From Propionibacteriaceae bacterium (GTDB taxonomy: Bacteria; Actinomycetota; Actinomycetes; Propionibacteriales; Propionibacteriaceae), in contig CAJPNZ010000002.1 in the NCBI GenBank assembly GCA_905372155.1, forward strand, positions 1 through 64,000: DNA of 64,000 nucleotides, written 5' to 3'. The translations under genes were made by a program, and so were the position numbers. Of this stretch, positions 16,910-25,371 are shown piece by piece (position 1 is the stretch's first letter; the number at the start of each line of letters is the position of its first letter). The notes below the pieces were generated by a model. That model saw nothing but the letters and a program-made list of their open reading frames with translations. It ran no database searches and was not told the DNA's origin.

Positions 16910-17731
16910 TCAGTCGTCCGGGAGTTCCTTCCTCGCCTGCCGGGCCACCCGGTCCATGAATGCGCGCAGCAGATTCGCCGTGGTGTCCGGGGCCGCTACC
17001 GTGACTTGGTGGGACGCCTCCGGAATCACGGACAGTTGGGCCCCGGGCACGGTTTCCGCGACCAGTTCCTGGCCCGCGATCGGCGTGGAGCTGTCGCGCT
17101 CCCCGGCGACGAGGAGGAGCGGGCAGCGAATGTCGGCCAAGTCAGCGCGCAGGTCGTGATGCGCCAGGCAACGGCAGAGCTGCGCGTAGGAATGATCGTC
17201 AGCCGCGGCCAGGCCCTCCATGATGGTGGTCGTGACGCGGGGATTGGCCGCCTTGAAGGCCGGGGTGAACCAGCGTTTGGAGGTTTCCTCCACCAGTTGT
17301 TGCGTGCCCGCGGCCTCCACCTGCTCGGCCCGTTCGATCCACCTGTCGGGTTCCCCCACGGTGGCCGCCGAGCACAGCACTGCCACACCCGCCAGTTCGT
17401 CCGCGTGATCGCGGGCCAGGTGCAGGCCGGTCGCCCCTCCGATGGAGAGCCCTGCGAAAATCACGGGAAGCTCACCGGTCCGTTCTCGGACCTCGTGGAT
17501 CACGTCCATGATGGCCGAGGCGACCACGTCCAGGGTGGGCTCGTCCGCATCGTTCCAGACCTCGCTCAACGCGTGTCCGGGATAGTCGACGAACACCACT
17601 TGCGCATCATTCGTCAGCAGCTCCGCCACCTTCGCCCACTGGTGCGAACAGTTCCCGCCAAGACTGGGGGCGACCACGAGGATGCGGTTGGCGCGGCTGG
17701 TGGGGTTGTACAGATCCCAGGTCAAGTCCAT
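16910..17731 (-). CDS. Alpha/beta hydrolase
   Basis: 273 aa of the 3-oxoadipate enol-lactonase-like (PcaD-like) branch. The catalytic triad is readable: nucleophile Ser in GLSIGG, Asp in AGERDSSTP, His in PEASHQVT. The oxyanion-hole region follows the VAPSLGGN start, and VFVDYPGHALSE is the strand before the nucleophile elbow. No signal peptide is seen, so it is cytoplasmic. The true substrate cannot be read from sequence, and no aromatic-degradation genes are nearby, so it may be a generic esterase or lactonase. Confidence 0.85.
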   Translation of the reverse strand: MDLTWDLYNPTSRANRILVVAPSLGGNCSHQWAKVAELLTNDAQVVFVDYPGHALSEVWNDADEPTLDVVASAIMDVIHEVRERTGELPVIFAGLSIGGATGLHLARDHADELAGVAVLCSAATVGEPDRWIERAEQVEAAGTQQLVEETSKRWFTPAFKAANPRVTTTIMEGLAAADDHSYAQLCRCLAHHDLRADLADIRCPLLLVAGERDSSTPIAGQELVAETVPGAQLSVIPEASHQVTVAAPDTTANLLRAFMDRVARQARKELPDD

Positions 17732-17745
17732 GCACAGAACCCTAC

Positions 17746-18276
17746 TCAGTCAATCCCGGTGGCCCTGCCACCGGGCCACGTGGCGAGCAACTCACGCGCC
17801 CGGCCGGCGACCTTGTGCTCACACAGCACCTCGTAACCGGTGGCCACCACCTGCCGCATCGAGTCGAAATCACGCCGTCCCCCGCTCAGCGCATAGGCCA
17901 GGGCCGCGGAGAGCATCCCGAACGTGACCCCGAGACCGAGCCCGGCGAGAATCAGCGTCAGGAACGTGCTCTCACTCTGCATGAACAGGTAGAACATCAA
18001 ACCCACAACGATCCCGGTGCCAAAACCAGAGACGGCACCCTGGACCAGGACGGAACCCCAGGTGCGTCGTCCCGTCACTCGTTCCACCGATTTCAGGTTG
18101 GTCCCCACGATCATCAGGTTGGCCACCGCGAATTTCGAATCCGACAGGAAATCGACCGCGGCCTGGGCCTCCTCGTAGGTGCCGTAGCTCCCAACACGCT
18201 GAGGATAATCCAGTTCGAACAGCCTATTGGTGGAGACGATCGGGACGAATCGTCGCGGTGGAACAGCGGGGGTCAT
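17746..18276 (-). CDS. General-stress-protein-like membrane protein
   Basis: 176 aa. Residues about 30-85 form the YflT/GSP17M-type domain (GSYGTYEEAQAAVDFL, ANLMIVGTNLKSVERV). Two glycine-rich transmembrane helices follow (GAVSGFGTGIVVGLMFYLFM; ILAGLGLGVTFGMLSAAL). The C-terminal tail is cytoplasmic. In actinobacteria this architecture is common and of unknown biochemical role. It lies upstream of and on the same strand as the hydrolase (14-base gap), so the two may be co-transcribed; it is divergent from the MgtE-like gene. Confidence 0.8.
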   Translation of the reverse strand: MTPAVPPRRFVPIVSTNRLFELDYPQRVGSYGTYEEAQAAVDFLSDSKFAVANLMIVGTNLKSVERVTGRRTWGSVLVQGAVSGFGTGIVVGLMFYLFMQSESTFLTLILAGLGLGVTFGMLSAALAYALSGGRRDFDSMRQVVATGYEVLCEHKVAGRARELLATWPGGRATGID

Positions 18277-18337
18277 CTTGGCTCCTGATCGGTGTCCGGC
18301 AAGCGCTCACACGCTTCCCAAGTGTAGATTCGTGTCC

Positions 18338-19603
18338 ATGAGCGCCAAGGAATCAGCGGTTTTCATCTCCCGCCTGATCGGTCTGCCCGTGGTCGATGCG
18401 GCGGGCGATCAGGTAGGGCGCGTGAAGGACGTGGTCTTCCACCTGCGCACCGGAAACCTGGCGCCCCGGGTGCGCGGCCTGGTGGTTGAATTGTTCGCCC
18501 GACAACGGATCTTCGTCCCCATGATCCGAGTCCACAACATAACAGTCAACCAGGTGGCGATTCTCGGTCAGGTCGACACCCGTCGCTTCAGCAAGCGTGA
18601 GACGGAGTGGCTGGTGGCCACCGATCTGTTTGACCGTTCCGTCCCGCGAGATGTCCCGACCCACATCTACGACGTCTCGATGATTCAGGTTCGCAACCGC
18701 GAGTGGGAGCTGTTCCAGGTTGCCATCACGAGCCGCACCCGGGTGAGTCGCTTCGGATTCGGCGGTCGCCGCGTCACCGACATCATTCAGTGGAACCAGG
18801 TTCCGGACCTGGTGTTGACGACCGGCCGATCCCCGGAACACCTGGTGGCGAAGTTCTCCGACATGAAACCCGCGGACATCGCCCAGGAGCTGCACGACCT
18901 CGACCCGGATCGCCTGGTCGACGTCATCGATGCACTTGACGACGAAACCTTGGCGGAGGCCCTCGAGGAACTCCCCGGGGACGAACAGATCAAGCTGATC
19001 TCAAAACTGGAGACCAACCGTGCCGCCGATGTACTGGCGGAGATGGACCCGGACGACGCCGCGGACCTCATCAAGGACCTCCCGGAGGCGGTCGCGGAGG
19101 ACCTTCTCGAACACATGGAACCGGAGGATGCCTCCGACGTGCGCCGGCTGCTGGTCTACGGCGAGTTCACCGCCGGCGGCATGATGACCCCGGAACCGGT
19201 GGTGCTGGGCACGGACGCAACCGTGGCGGAAGCCCTGGCCCACATCCGTGAGGAACAGCTGACCCCAGCCCTGGCCTCCATGGTTTTCGTCACCCGCCCC
19301 CCACTGGAGACCCCGTCAGGCCGCTACGTGGGAGCGGTGCACTTCCAGCAGCTGCTGCGGGCCGCCCCCACCCTGATGGTGGCGACGATGCTGGACCACA
19401 ACCTGGAACCCCTGAACCCCGACTCGCCCCTGGCGCAGGTGTCGCGTTTCTTCGCCACCTACAACCTGGTGGTCGCACCCGTGGTGGACTCCGACGGGGC
19501 GCTCGTCGGGGCGGTGACCGTGGATGACGTCCTCGACCACATGCTGCCCGACGACTGGCGCGGCACCCAGATGGACGAGCCCGTGGAGGTGAGCCATGGC
19601 TGA
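18338..19603 (+). CDS. MgtE N-domain/CBS protein with PRC-barrel start
   Basis: 421 aa, ATG 18338 (MSAKESAVFISRLIGLPV). Order: a PRC-barrel-like domain (residues about 8-80, VVDAAGDQVGRVKDVVF), a second beta region, the MgtE superhelical N-domain (about 165-285, repeated DxxxDLIKDLPE / ADVLAEMDPDDAADL), then a CBS pair (about 290-410, GGMMTPEPVVLG, APVVDSDGALVGAVTVDDVLD). The membrane pore of true MgtE channels is missing, so this is a soluble magnesium- or nucleotide-sensing protein rather than a transporter. It overlaps the DUF1003 gene by 8 bases, and that membrane protein is its likely partner. Confidence 0.85.
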   Translation: MSAKESAVFISRLIGLPVVDAAGDQVGRVKDVVFHLRTGNLAPRVRGLVVELFARQRIFVPMIRVHNITVNQVAILGQVDTRRFSKRETEWLVATDLFDRSVPRDVPTHIYDVSMIQVRNREWELFQVAITSRTRVSRFGFGGRRVTDIIQWNQVPDLVLTTGRSPEHLVAKFSDMKPADIAQELHDLDPDRLVDVIDALDDETLAEALEELPGDEQIKLISKLETNRAADVLAEMDPDDAADLIKDLPEAVAEDLLEHMEPEDASDVRRLLVYGEFTAGGMMTPEPVVLGTDATVAEALAHIREEQLTPALASMVFVTRPPLETPSGRYVGAVHFQQLLRAAPTLMVATMLDHNLEPLNPDSPLAQVSRFFATYNLVVAPVVDSDGALVGAVTVDDVLDHMLPDDWRGTQMDEPVEVSHG

Positions 19604-20105
19604 GCGCAGCCCCCTGTCGGAACCGCGGTCGAGGCGGCGCCGGCTGCTGCCGAAGGTGACTCTCGACTCGGAGGCCTTCGGCGAGTTCGCGGAGGCCGCC
19701 GCCCGTTTCATGGGAACCGGCAAGTTCATCGCCTACATGACGGTCTTTGTCGGGGCGTGGGTGATCCTCAACGTGGTCGGCATCTACGGTTTCAGTTGGG
19801 ACGCCTACCCGTTCATCCTGCTGAACCTGTTCTTCTCGACGCAGGCCTCCTACGCGGCCCCCCTGATCCTGCTGGCGCAGAACCGGCAGGAGGTGCGGGA
19901 CAAGCTGAGCCTCGACGAGGACCGCCGCCTGGCGGCCCAGTCACGAGCCGACATGGACTTTCTGGCCCGCGAGATCGCCGCCATCCGGATGCATCTCGGC
20001 GAGCTGGCCACCCGCGACTTCGTGCGTTCGGAGCTGCGGTTCGAACTGCGTGAACTCACAGAGCGTCTGGAACAGGCGGTCAACAAGAAAGGGGAGGAGC
20101 CATGA
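19596..20105 (+). CDS. DUF1003 membrane protein
   Basis: 169 aa. Two transmembrane helices (FIAYMTVFVGAWVILNVVGI and a second beginning PFILLNLFFSTQASYAAP) are followed by the DUF1003 signature region LAQNRQEVRDKLSLDEDR and a charged helix. Family function is unknown. It overlaps the genes on both sides (8 and 4 bases), and the pairing with an MgtE-domain protein is conserved in actinobacteria, which suggests a shared role in cation homeostasis (inference). Confidence 0.85.
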   Translation: MAERSPLSEPRSRRRRLLPKVTLDSEAFGEFAEAAARFMGTGKFIAYMTVFVGAWVILNVVGIYGFSWDAYPFILLNLFFSTQASYAAPLILLAQNRQEVRDKLSLDEDRRLAAQSRADMDFLAREIAAIRMHLGELATRDFVRSELRFELRELTERLEQAVNKKGEEP

Positions 20106-20464
20106 GCGGGCCCCGGTCGATCAGCTGGTATTCCGTGGTGCTCCTCGCGGGGCACATGGTCATGGCGGCAGTGGCCACATGGTCACTCTGGGTGCTCGGT
20201 TCGGGTCTCTGGATCGGGGCGGGCGCCGCCCTCCTGACACTGATCGCCTACGGTTTCGTGTGGCGACTTCGCCTGGCCCCCGCCGCGCGCAATCGTTTCA
20301 CCTACCGGCAGCGGCTGACCGTGCATCTGATTCTCGGGCCCGCCGTCGTGGTGCTGGCCGTCCTCACATCCATCTGGTTACCAGCTCTGGCGGGTATCAG
20401 CATGGTCCTGCTGGGAGACGCCCTGGCCTCCCGCACCGAGAAGGAAGGGCTGGAAACCAGCTGA
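20102..20464 (+). CDS. Small integral membrane protein
   Basis: 120 aa, ATG overlapping the DUF1003 stop by 4 bases. It has three to four hydrophobic helices (WYSVVLLAGHMVMAAVATW, GAGAALLTLIAYGFVW, LILGPAVVVLAVLTSIWLPA, LAGISMVLLGDALA). No family motif is recognised. It sits between the MgtE/DUF1003 pair and mrp, a place where mycobacteria also have small membrane protein genes. Confidence 0.7.
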   Translation: MSGPRSISWYSVVLLAGHMVMAAVATWSLWVLGSGLWIGAGAALLTLIAYGFVWRLRLAPAARNRFTYRQRLTVHLILGPAVVVLAVLTSIWLPALAGISMVLLGDALASRTEKEGLETS

Positions 20465-20485
20465 ACTGTGCGGGAGTATGGAGGG

Positions 20486-21643
20486 GTGACGAACGAGAAC
20501 CCCCTTCTTCCTCTGGTCCGAGCTGCTCTGCACACGGTTGAGGATCCCGAAATTCACCGCCCGATCACGGAACTGGGCATGGTCGATGAATTGACGGCCA
20601 CTGACGATGGCCAGATCTTCATTCGGGTTCTGCTGACCGTTCCCGGATGTCCGATGCGCGCCGAGATAACCAGCCGTGTGACCAAGGCCGTGGAAGCCGT
20701 CGAGGGTGTCAAGGGCGTGCACGTCGAGCTCGGTGTGATGGATGAGGAACAACGAGCCGCGATGCGGCAGGTGCTGCGCGGTGGCCAACCGGAACGCGAG
20801 ATCCCGTTCGCCAGGCCGGGAAACCTGACGAAGGTGATCGCGGTCGCTTCCGGCAAGGGCGGTGTCGGTAAGTCCTCGGTCACGGTGAACCTGGCCCTGG
20901 CCCTCGCGAAAGCGGGTCGCGGCGTCGCCATCCTCGATGCCGACATCTACGGCCACTCCGTGCCGGATCTCCTGGGTCTGGGTGATACACGTCCGACGGT
21001 CGTCGACGACATGATTCTGCCGGTCCCGGCAGCCGAGGGGCTGAAGGTGATCTCGGTGGGCATGCTGAAACCGTCCCGGGATCAGGTTGTGGCATGGCGT
21101 GGCCCCATCCTGGACCGGGCTCTCACCCAGCTGCTGGCCGATGTCTTCTGGGGTGACGTGGATTTCCTGCTTCTCGATCTCCCCCCGGGAACGGGAGATG
21201 TCGCGATGAGTCTGGGGCAGAAGATCCCGAACTCCGAGGTCCTGGTCGTGACCACCCCGCAGCTCGCTGCATCCGAGGTCTCGGAACGGGCCGGGACGAT
21301 GGCACACATCCTCAAGCAGAGGGTGCTCGGGGTGGTTGAAAACATGAGCTGGCTGGACTTCATCGCCCCCGACACCGGGAAGCCCTACCGGATCGAGCTG
21401 TTCGGCTCCGGAGGCGGCACCCTGGTGGCGGAAGCACTAAGCGAGCGACTCGGATACGAGGTGCCCCTGCTGGCCCAGGTGCCCTTTGACGAGGCCCTCC
21501 TGGCTGGCGGTGACAGAGGAGAACCCATCGTGCTCAGCGCCCCGGACCATCCAGCCGCACAGGCCTTGTTGAAGCTGGGTGAAGAGCTGGCGAATCGCAG
21601 CCGGAACCTGGTGGGGAGAATGCTTCCCGTGAGCCCGGCCTGA
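20486..21643 (+). CDS. mrp: Mrp/NBP35-type iron-sulfur cluster carrier ATPase
   Basis: 385 aa. An N-terminal DUF59/MIP18-like domain (residues about 1-90, VEDPEIHRPITELGMV) precedes a P-loop with the deviant Walker A KGGVGKSS and the LDADIYGHS and LLLDLPPGTGD motifs. It carries and delivers Fe-S clusters in the cytosol. The C-terminal CxxC that binds the bridging cluster in the E. coli protein is absent here (NMSWLDFIAPDTGKPY in its place), as in other actinobacterial members. I chose GTG 20486, with GGGAG 9 bases upstream, over GTG 20468. It ends immediately next to the convergent tatB stop, without any gap. Confidence 0.9.
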   Translation: MTNENPLLPLVRAALHTVEDPEIHRPITELGMVDELTATDDGQIFIRVLLTVPGCPMRAEITSRVTKAVEAVEGVKGVHVELGVMDEEQRAAMRQVLRGGQPEREIPFARPGNLTKVIAVASGKGGVGKSSVTVNLALALAKAGRGVAILDADIYGHSVPDLLGLGDTRPTVVDDMILPVPAAEGLKVISVGMLKPSRDQVVAWRGPILDRALTQLLADVFWGDVDFLLLDLPPGTGDVAMSLGQKIPNSEVLVVTTPQLAASEVSERAGTMAHILKQRVLGVVENMSWLDFIAPDTGKPYRIELFGSGGGTLVAEALSERLGYEVPLLAQVPFDEALLAGGDRGEPIVLSAPDHPAAQALLKLGEELANRSRNLVGRMLPVSPA

Positions 21644-22051
21644 TCAAGTCGCCTCTGGATCGTAGGGGGCCGTGAGAAGCGTGAGCGTTGAGGTTTCCGT
21701 TTCGCCCGTCGGATCGTTTTTCGCTGCTGCCGCGGCCGTCGCTTCCGTGGCGGCGGCCTTCACGGTGCTGCCCACAGTGGAGATCTCGCGCTTGGCCTCC
21801 TCAATGGCAGCGATCTCCTCGCGCATGTGCTTGGCGACGAATTTCTTGGGGTTGAGGTCCTCAATCTTGAGGTCGGAGTATTCGGGGCCGAGTTCTTCGC
21901 GCAGCTGTGTCTGGGCATTGTTCGCGATGTTCCTGACCGCCACGAACACCCGGGCCGCCTTGCGCGCGAACAGAGGGAGTTTCTCGGGACCGAACATGAC
22001 GACGCCGAGTACCAGAAGAAGAATCAGCTCGGAGGCGTCGATGTTGAACAC
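21644..22051 (-). CDS. tatB: Twin-arginine translocase subunit TatB
   Basis: 135 aa with a GTG start. One N-terminal transmembrane helix (ASELILLLVLGVVMFGPEKLP, including the FGPEKLP hinge typical of TatA/B) is followed by an amphipathic helix and a charged, Ala-rich tail. TatB recognises folded Tat substrates together with TatC. Length and tail favour TatB over TatA. It lies 27 bases downstream of the anti-sigma gene, which matches the mycobacterial sigE-rseA-htrA-tatB order with htrA missing. Confidence 0.88.
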   Translation of the reverse strand: MFNIDASELILLLVLGVVMFGPEKLPLFARKAARVFVAVRNIANNAQTQLREELGPEYSDLKIEDLNPKKFVAKHMREEIAAIEEAKREISTVGSTVKAAATEATAAAAAKNDPTGETETSTLTLLTAPYDPEAT

Positions 22052-22078
22052 AGGCTCAGGCTACCCGCGACCGAGCTC

Positions 22079-23491
22079 TCAGCCAATCCCGACCAGTCGC
22101 CCCAGGCCACTTCCCACGCGCTCCAGCAGGCCGAACTCGTTCTTCCGCATCTGTGGGAGGGTCCTGCACACTTCCGCCATCAGAGTTCGTGGCCCGTTGG
22201 TGGCGACGGAGACCACGCCTTCGCCCACCTGCCAAACGGACACCTGGGGAAGTCCCGGAGAGTCGTCAGAGATCCGGGTTCCACCTGCCAGCACACCCGG
22301 GGTCCATGAGACGCTCAGGGTACGCACACCGTCGGAATAGACCAACCGCTGGTAGGACTTCTCTCCCTCTCCAGAACTGGCATGGGCCACCAAGGGAAGC
22401 CCCCCCAGTTCCAGCGGGCACTCCGGCAGGCCAACGCACCATCCGGAAGTGCTAGCGCTGGAGACAGATTCCATCGGATAGGGCTGGGTGGAGTCCGTTG
22501 CCAGCTGCGCCGTCCCGATGTTTATGCTGACGAATCCGAAGACCAGTGTCGGGTTTCCCGTCATGTTGTACCGCTCCACCCACAACGGAAGTCCCGTTTC
22601 ATCGTCGAGCCACCAGCGCGCCGTGAGGTACCCGTCGCCATGCGCTTCGACCACGGAAGCGCTGCGTCCCGCGATCTCGTCCGAGCTTTGATAGGTGTAG
22701 AACTGCAAGCCGGTACCGGCAAGGGATGAGCAGCACCCCATCGTGGGGACGAACCACGAGAGGAAACGCTCCCCGGTCGCATCGAGGACCGTCAGGCTGG
22801 CTCCCTCACCTGCGACGACGTCGACCTCCACATCATTCGCCCGGTGGGCACCGTCCCCGTCCATGAGCCAGACCCGCTGCCGCCCGGAGTAGGTGATGCT
22901 CTGGCCGTTGTTGCCGAGCCGGGCCATCGCGTTGCTCTCGTCGATCGGCACTGCCTGACCGAGATCAATGGGACGAGGGGTCAACTGCACGGCCACACCG
23001 GGACGGGCTCCTCGCTCACGCGCCCACTGGACGGCGCCAACGCCTTGGCCGACGTTGATCGTGGTCAGGGCCAGCGAGTACTGCTCGCGTGCCGCCCTGA
23101 CCGGATCCCCCACGATCGCGGGTTCTTTCGCCAGGGCCAGAGAAAGCATCATCAGCGTCGCGAGCGCGAGAGTTGCGGCCACGCCTCCCCTGATCAGCCG
23201 CCCGCCGACGCTTCGGCAGCGTGTTCCGTCCTCGGCGATCAGGTAGAGGGGCTGATCGCACTCATTTCCTGCGATGCCCTGAAGTCGTTCAGCCAAGGAA
23301 TCCGGTAGAGGGGCTGCCGCTTGGCAGGAACTCAGTCTGGAACGCACTCGTCGCAGTTCCTCGACGACAGAAGTACAGTGCGGGCACCGGATCAGGTGTT
23401 CACTGACCTGATTGACGCGACGTTCGGGCAGCGTCTTGTCGACGAACCCGGAGAGGTCGTCCTCGTAGCGGCGGCAGTCGTTTCCCCGCAC
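22079..23491 (-). CDS. SigE anti-sigma factor fused to an RseB/MucB-like sensor domain
   Basis: 470 aa. Residues about 1-75 are a zinc-binding anti-sigma domain with the His-x3-Cys-x2-Cys signature in HLIRCPHC. One transmembrane helix follows near residues 100-118 (VAATLALATLMMLSLALA). The outside part (about 120-470) includes a MucB/RseB-like stretch (EIAGRSASVVEAHGDGYLTA then WWLDDETGLPLWVERY). It should hold SigE inactive at the membrane and release it on envelope stress. The start is uncertain: the GTG used overlaps its own AGGAGG, and sigE ends 3 bases before it. Mycobacterial RseA is a much shorter protein, so joining sensor and anti-sigma in one chain is notable. Confidence 0.82.
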   Translation of the reverse strand: MRGNDCRRYEDDLSGFVDKTLPERRVNQVSEHLIRCPHCTSVVEELRRVRSRLSSCQAAAPLPDSLAERLQGIAGNECDQPLYLIAEDGTRCRSVGGRLIRGGVAATLALATLMMLSLALAKEPAIVGDPVRAAREQYSLALTTINVGQGVGAVQWARERGARPGVAVQLTPRPIDLGQAVPIDESNAMARLGNNGQSITYSGRQRVWLMDGDGAHRANDVEVDVVAGEGASLTVLDATGERFLSWFVPTMGCCSSLAGTGLQFYTYQSSDEIAGRSASVVEAHGDGYLTARWWLDDETGLPLWVERYNMTGNPTLVFGFVSINIGTAQLATDSTQPYPMESVSSASTSGWCVGLPECPLELGGLPLVAHASSGEGEKSYQRLVYSDGVRTLSVSWTPGVLAGGTRISDDSPGLPQVSVWQVGEGVVSVATNGPRTLMAEVCRTLPQMRKNEFGLLERVGSGLGRLVGIG

Positions 23492-23494
23492 CTC

Positions 23495-24082
23495 CTATGA
23501 CACCCCAAGGTATCGGGCATGGTCCTCGTTCGGTGCGCGGTGGGCGAGCGCGTCACGCAGCTGGGCGCGCCCGCGGGCGATCCGGCTGCGCACGGTGCCG
23601 AGCTTGATGCCCAGTACCTGCGAGATCTCCTCGTAGCTCATTCCCTCGATGTCGCAGAGCACGACGGCGACGCGCTGCTCGGGTTTCAGGGCCGCCAAAG
23701 CATTCGCCACGTCGGCGTCCAGGGCCCCGTCCGTGTGGAGTTCCTCGGGGCTGCGGTCCTGTCCCCAGAGGTGCTCGGGGGCCGAGCTGAGAGCATCCAT
23801 GCGGATCCGTTGTCTGCGTCGCGCGGAATCCAGGAACAGGTTGGTGGTGATGCGGTGCAGCCAGCCCTCGAGGGTGCCGGGTTGGAAGTTGTGGATCGAT
23901 TTGAACACCCGGACGAACACGTCCTGGGTGAGGTCCTCGGCGTCGTGGCGATTGCCGGTGAGCCGGTAGGCGAGGCGGTAGACCTGCGCCGAATGGTCCC
24001 GGACGAGTTCCGCCCAGGTGGGCGCACCCCAGTCCGAATCGCTCGGTCTCGCCTTGTTGCGGAACACGCCTCGCCTCTCCAT
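23495..24082 (-). CDS. sigE: ECF sigma factor SigE
   Basis: 195 aa from ATG 24082 (MERRGVFRNKARPSD); ATG 24103 is an alternative. Region 2 is clear (YRLAYRLTGNRHDAEDLTQDVF, then FQPGTLEGWLHRITTNLFLD), as is region 4 (LKPEQRVAVVLCDIEGMSYE, LGIKLGTVRSRIARGR). The sequence is close to mycobacterial SigE, the envelope and surface stress sigma factor. Its gene is followed at 3 bases by the anti-sigma gene and then tatB. An ECF promoter of the type SigE itself recognises lies upstream (24154-24179), indicating autoregulation. Confidence 0.92.
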   Translation of the reverse strand: MERRGVFRNKARPSDSDWGAPTWAELVRDHSAQVYRLAYRLTGNRHDAEDLTQDVFVRVFKSIHNFQPGTLEGWLHRITTNLFLDSARRRQRIRMDALSSAPEHLWGQDRSPEELHTDGALDADVANALAALKPEQRVAVVLCDIEGMSYEEISQVLGIKLGTVRSRIARGRAQLRDALAHRAPNEDHARYLGVS

Positions 24083-24153
24083 GGGAACAATCTGGCACCT
24101 CATCCTGTGAGGAACCTGTGTGTGAAGCGTTCCACGCCTCTCACACAACCTTC

Positions 24154-24179
24154 AACGCACGGCGGCGAGGCTTTGTTCC
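24154..24179 (-). promoter_or_regulatory. ECF-type autoregulatory promoter of sigE
   Basis: On the minus strand GGAAC (24179-24175) and CGTT (24157-24154) are separated by 17 bases, matching the GGAAC-N16-19-CGTT consensus of SigE/SigH-class promoters. The predicted start near 24147 gives a leader of about 45-65 bases to the possible sigE start codons. Confidence 0.65.
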
Positions 24180-24238
24180 AACGGGTTTCCGCCGCCGGGC
24201 GAGGTCTTCAGGTTTCTGTGAGTTTTCCGGGAAAATGC

Positions 24239-25129
24239 TCAGAGTTGGGTGTCCAGAATCCCCAGGAAACGTTCCAGGATCTCCGGGGCGACCGTTCCCA
24301 TGGGAGGGCGGCACATCCCGACGTCGAAACCGCGGCGGTTCAGGGCCGCCTTGACCATCATCGTTCCCTGGGTGGCGAACACCCCCCGGAAGACCGGCAG
24401 CAGCTGGGCGTTGAGCTGCCGCGCCTGTTCGAGGTCCCCTGCGACGAACGCGTCGATGAGCGCGCGGACCTGAAGACCCGAGAAGTGCGTGGACGTCCCC
24501 ACCACCCCTGCCCCACCAACGGCCAGCAGCGGCAGCAGGTAGGCGTCGTCGCCCGCGTAGTAGGTCAGCGTGGTGTTGGCGATCACGACCGAGGACGAGC
24601 AGATATCCGCCTTGGCGTCCTTGACCGCCGCGATCCTGGGATGGTCCGCCAGGCGCACCAGCAACGCCTCCGGAATCGGGATACCCGTGCGGTGCGGGAT
24701 GTCGTAGAGCATGAGGGGAAGTTCGGTGGCGTCGGCGACGGCGAGGAAGTGAGCTTCGAGCGCATCAACGGGAGGGCGCGAGTAGTAGGGGGTCACCACC
24801 AACAGCCCGTCGGCACCGGCCTCCGCGGCCTGCCCCGCGAGTTCGATCGTGTGGCGCGTGTCGAAGGTGCCGACCCCGGCCACCACCGAGGCGCGGTCCC
24901 CGACCGCCTCGACCACCGCCTTGAGCAGTTCCTGTTTCTCCTCGTCGCTGGTGGTGGGGGATTCCCCGGTGGTTCCGTTGATCACCAGGCCGTCGTGTCC
25001 CTGTCCATCCACCAGGTGCCGGGCCAACCGGGCTGCCTCGGCGAGGTTCACGCGCCCGTCCGGCCCGAACGGGGTGATCATGGCGGTCAGCAGCCGCCCG
25101 AAAATGGGCTGTTCCGGACTTGCAGGCAT
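24239..25129 (-). CDS. dapA: 4-hydroxy-tetrahydrodipicolinate synthase
   Basis: A 296-aa TIM-barrel enzyme that condenses pyruvate with aspartate semialdehyde, the first committed step to diaminopimelate and lysine. Visible motifs: GTTGESPT (substrate-binding loop), YYSRPP, the Tyr motif LMLYDIPHRTG and the Schiff-base lysine in AAVKDAKAD. Length matches the family. dapE, dapD and dapC follow within 12 kb, so most of the succinylase branch is collected here. A 60-aa ORF ends 3 bases upstream and may share its transcript. Confidence 0.94.
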   Translation of the reverse strand: MPASPEQPIFGRLLTAMITPFGPDGRVNLAEAARLARHLVDGQGHDGLVINGTTGESPTTSDEEKQELLKAVVEAVGDRASVVAGVGTFDTRHTIELAGQAAEAGADGLLVVTPYYSRPPVDALEAHFLAVADATELPLMLYDIPHRTGIPIPEALLVRLADHPRIAAVKDAKADICSSSVVIANTTLTYYAGDDAYLLPLLAVGGAGVVGTSTHFSGLQVRALIDAFVAGDLEQARQLNAQLLPVFRGVFATQGTMMVKAALNRRGFDVGMCRPPMGTVAPEILERFLGILDTQL

Positions 25130-25132
25130 GGT

Positions 25133-25315
25133 TCAGGCCTCCTCGAAAGTGACGAGCGATTCCTCGTCGTGGATGTTTTCCTGCCCGGTCATCGCCGACG
25201 ACACCAAGCCGGATCCAGGTGATGCGGCGGCATCGCCACCCCCCACACGCCGACCGGCCGCGACGACCAACTGCTGCGCGCCGCCCGGGTTGTCGGCGTA
25301 GGCCACATGACTCAT
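25133..25315 (-). CDS. Small hypothetical protein upstream of dapA
   Basis: 60 aa starting MSHVAYADNPGGAQQ and ending EESLVTFEEA; the stop lies 3 bases before the dapA start. The residue mix is reasonable for a real protein and the spacing looks like an operon, but the second half (GSGLVSSAMTGQENIHD) is low complexity and no family is recognised. It could be a leader ORF or a chance frame. Coding potential is uncertain. Confidence 0.4.
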   Translation of the reverse strand: MSHVAYADNPGGAQQLVVAAGRRVGGGDAAASPGSGLVSSAMTGQENIHDEESLVTFEEA

Positions 25316-25371
25316 GCGGTTCAGGATAGAGCCTCCATGGATAAGGGCATCGAACTGGGTAGAGTTGCCGT

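Noticed and set aside
23519..25222. 567-codon + strand frame across sigE and dapA
   Set aside because: It is antisense to well-supported sigE and dapA genes and its translation has no recognisable domain.
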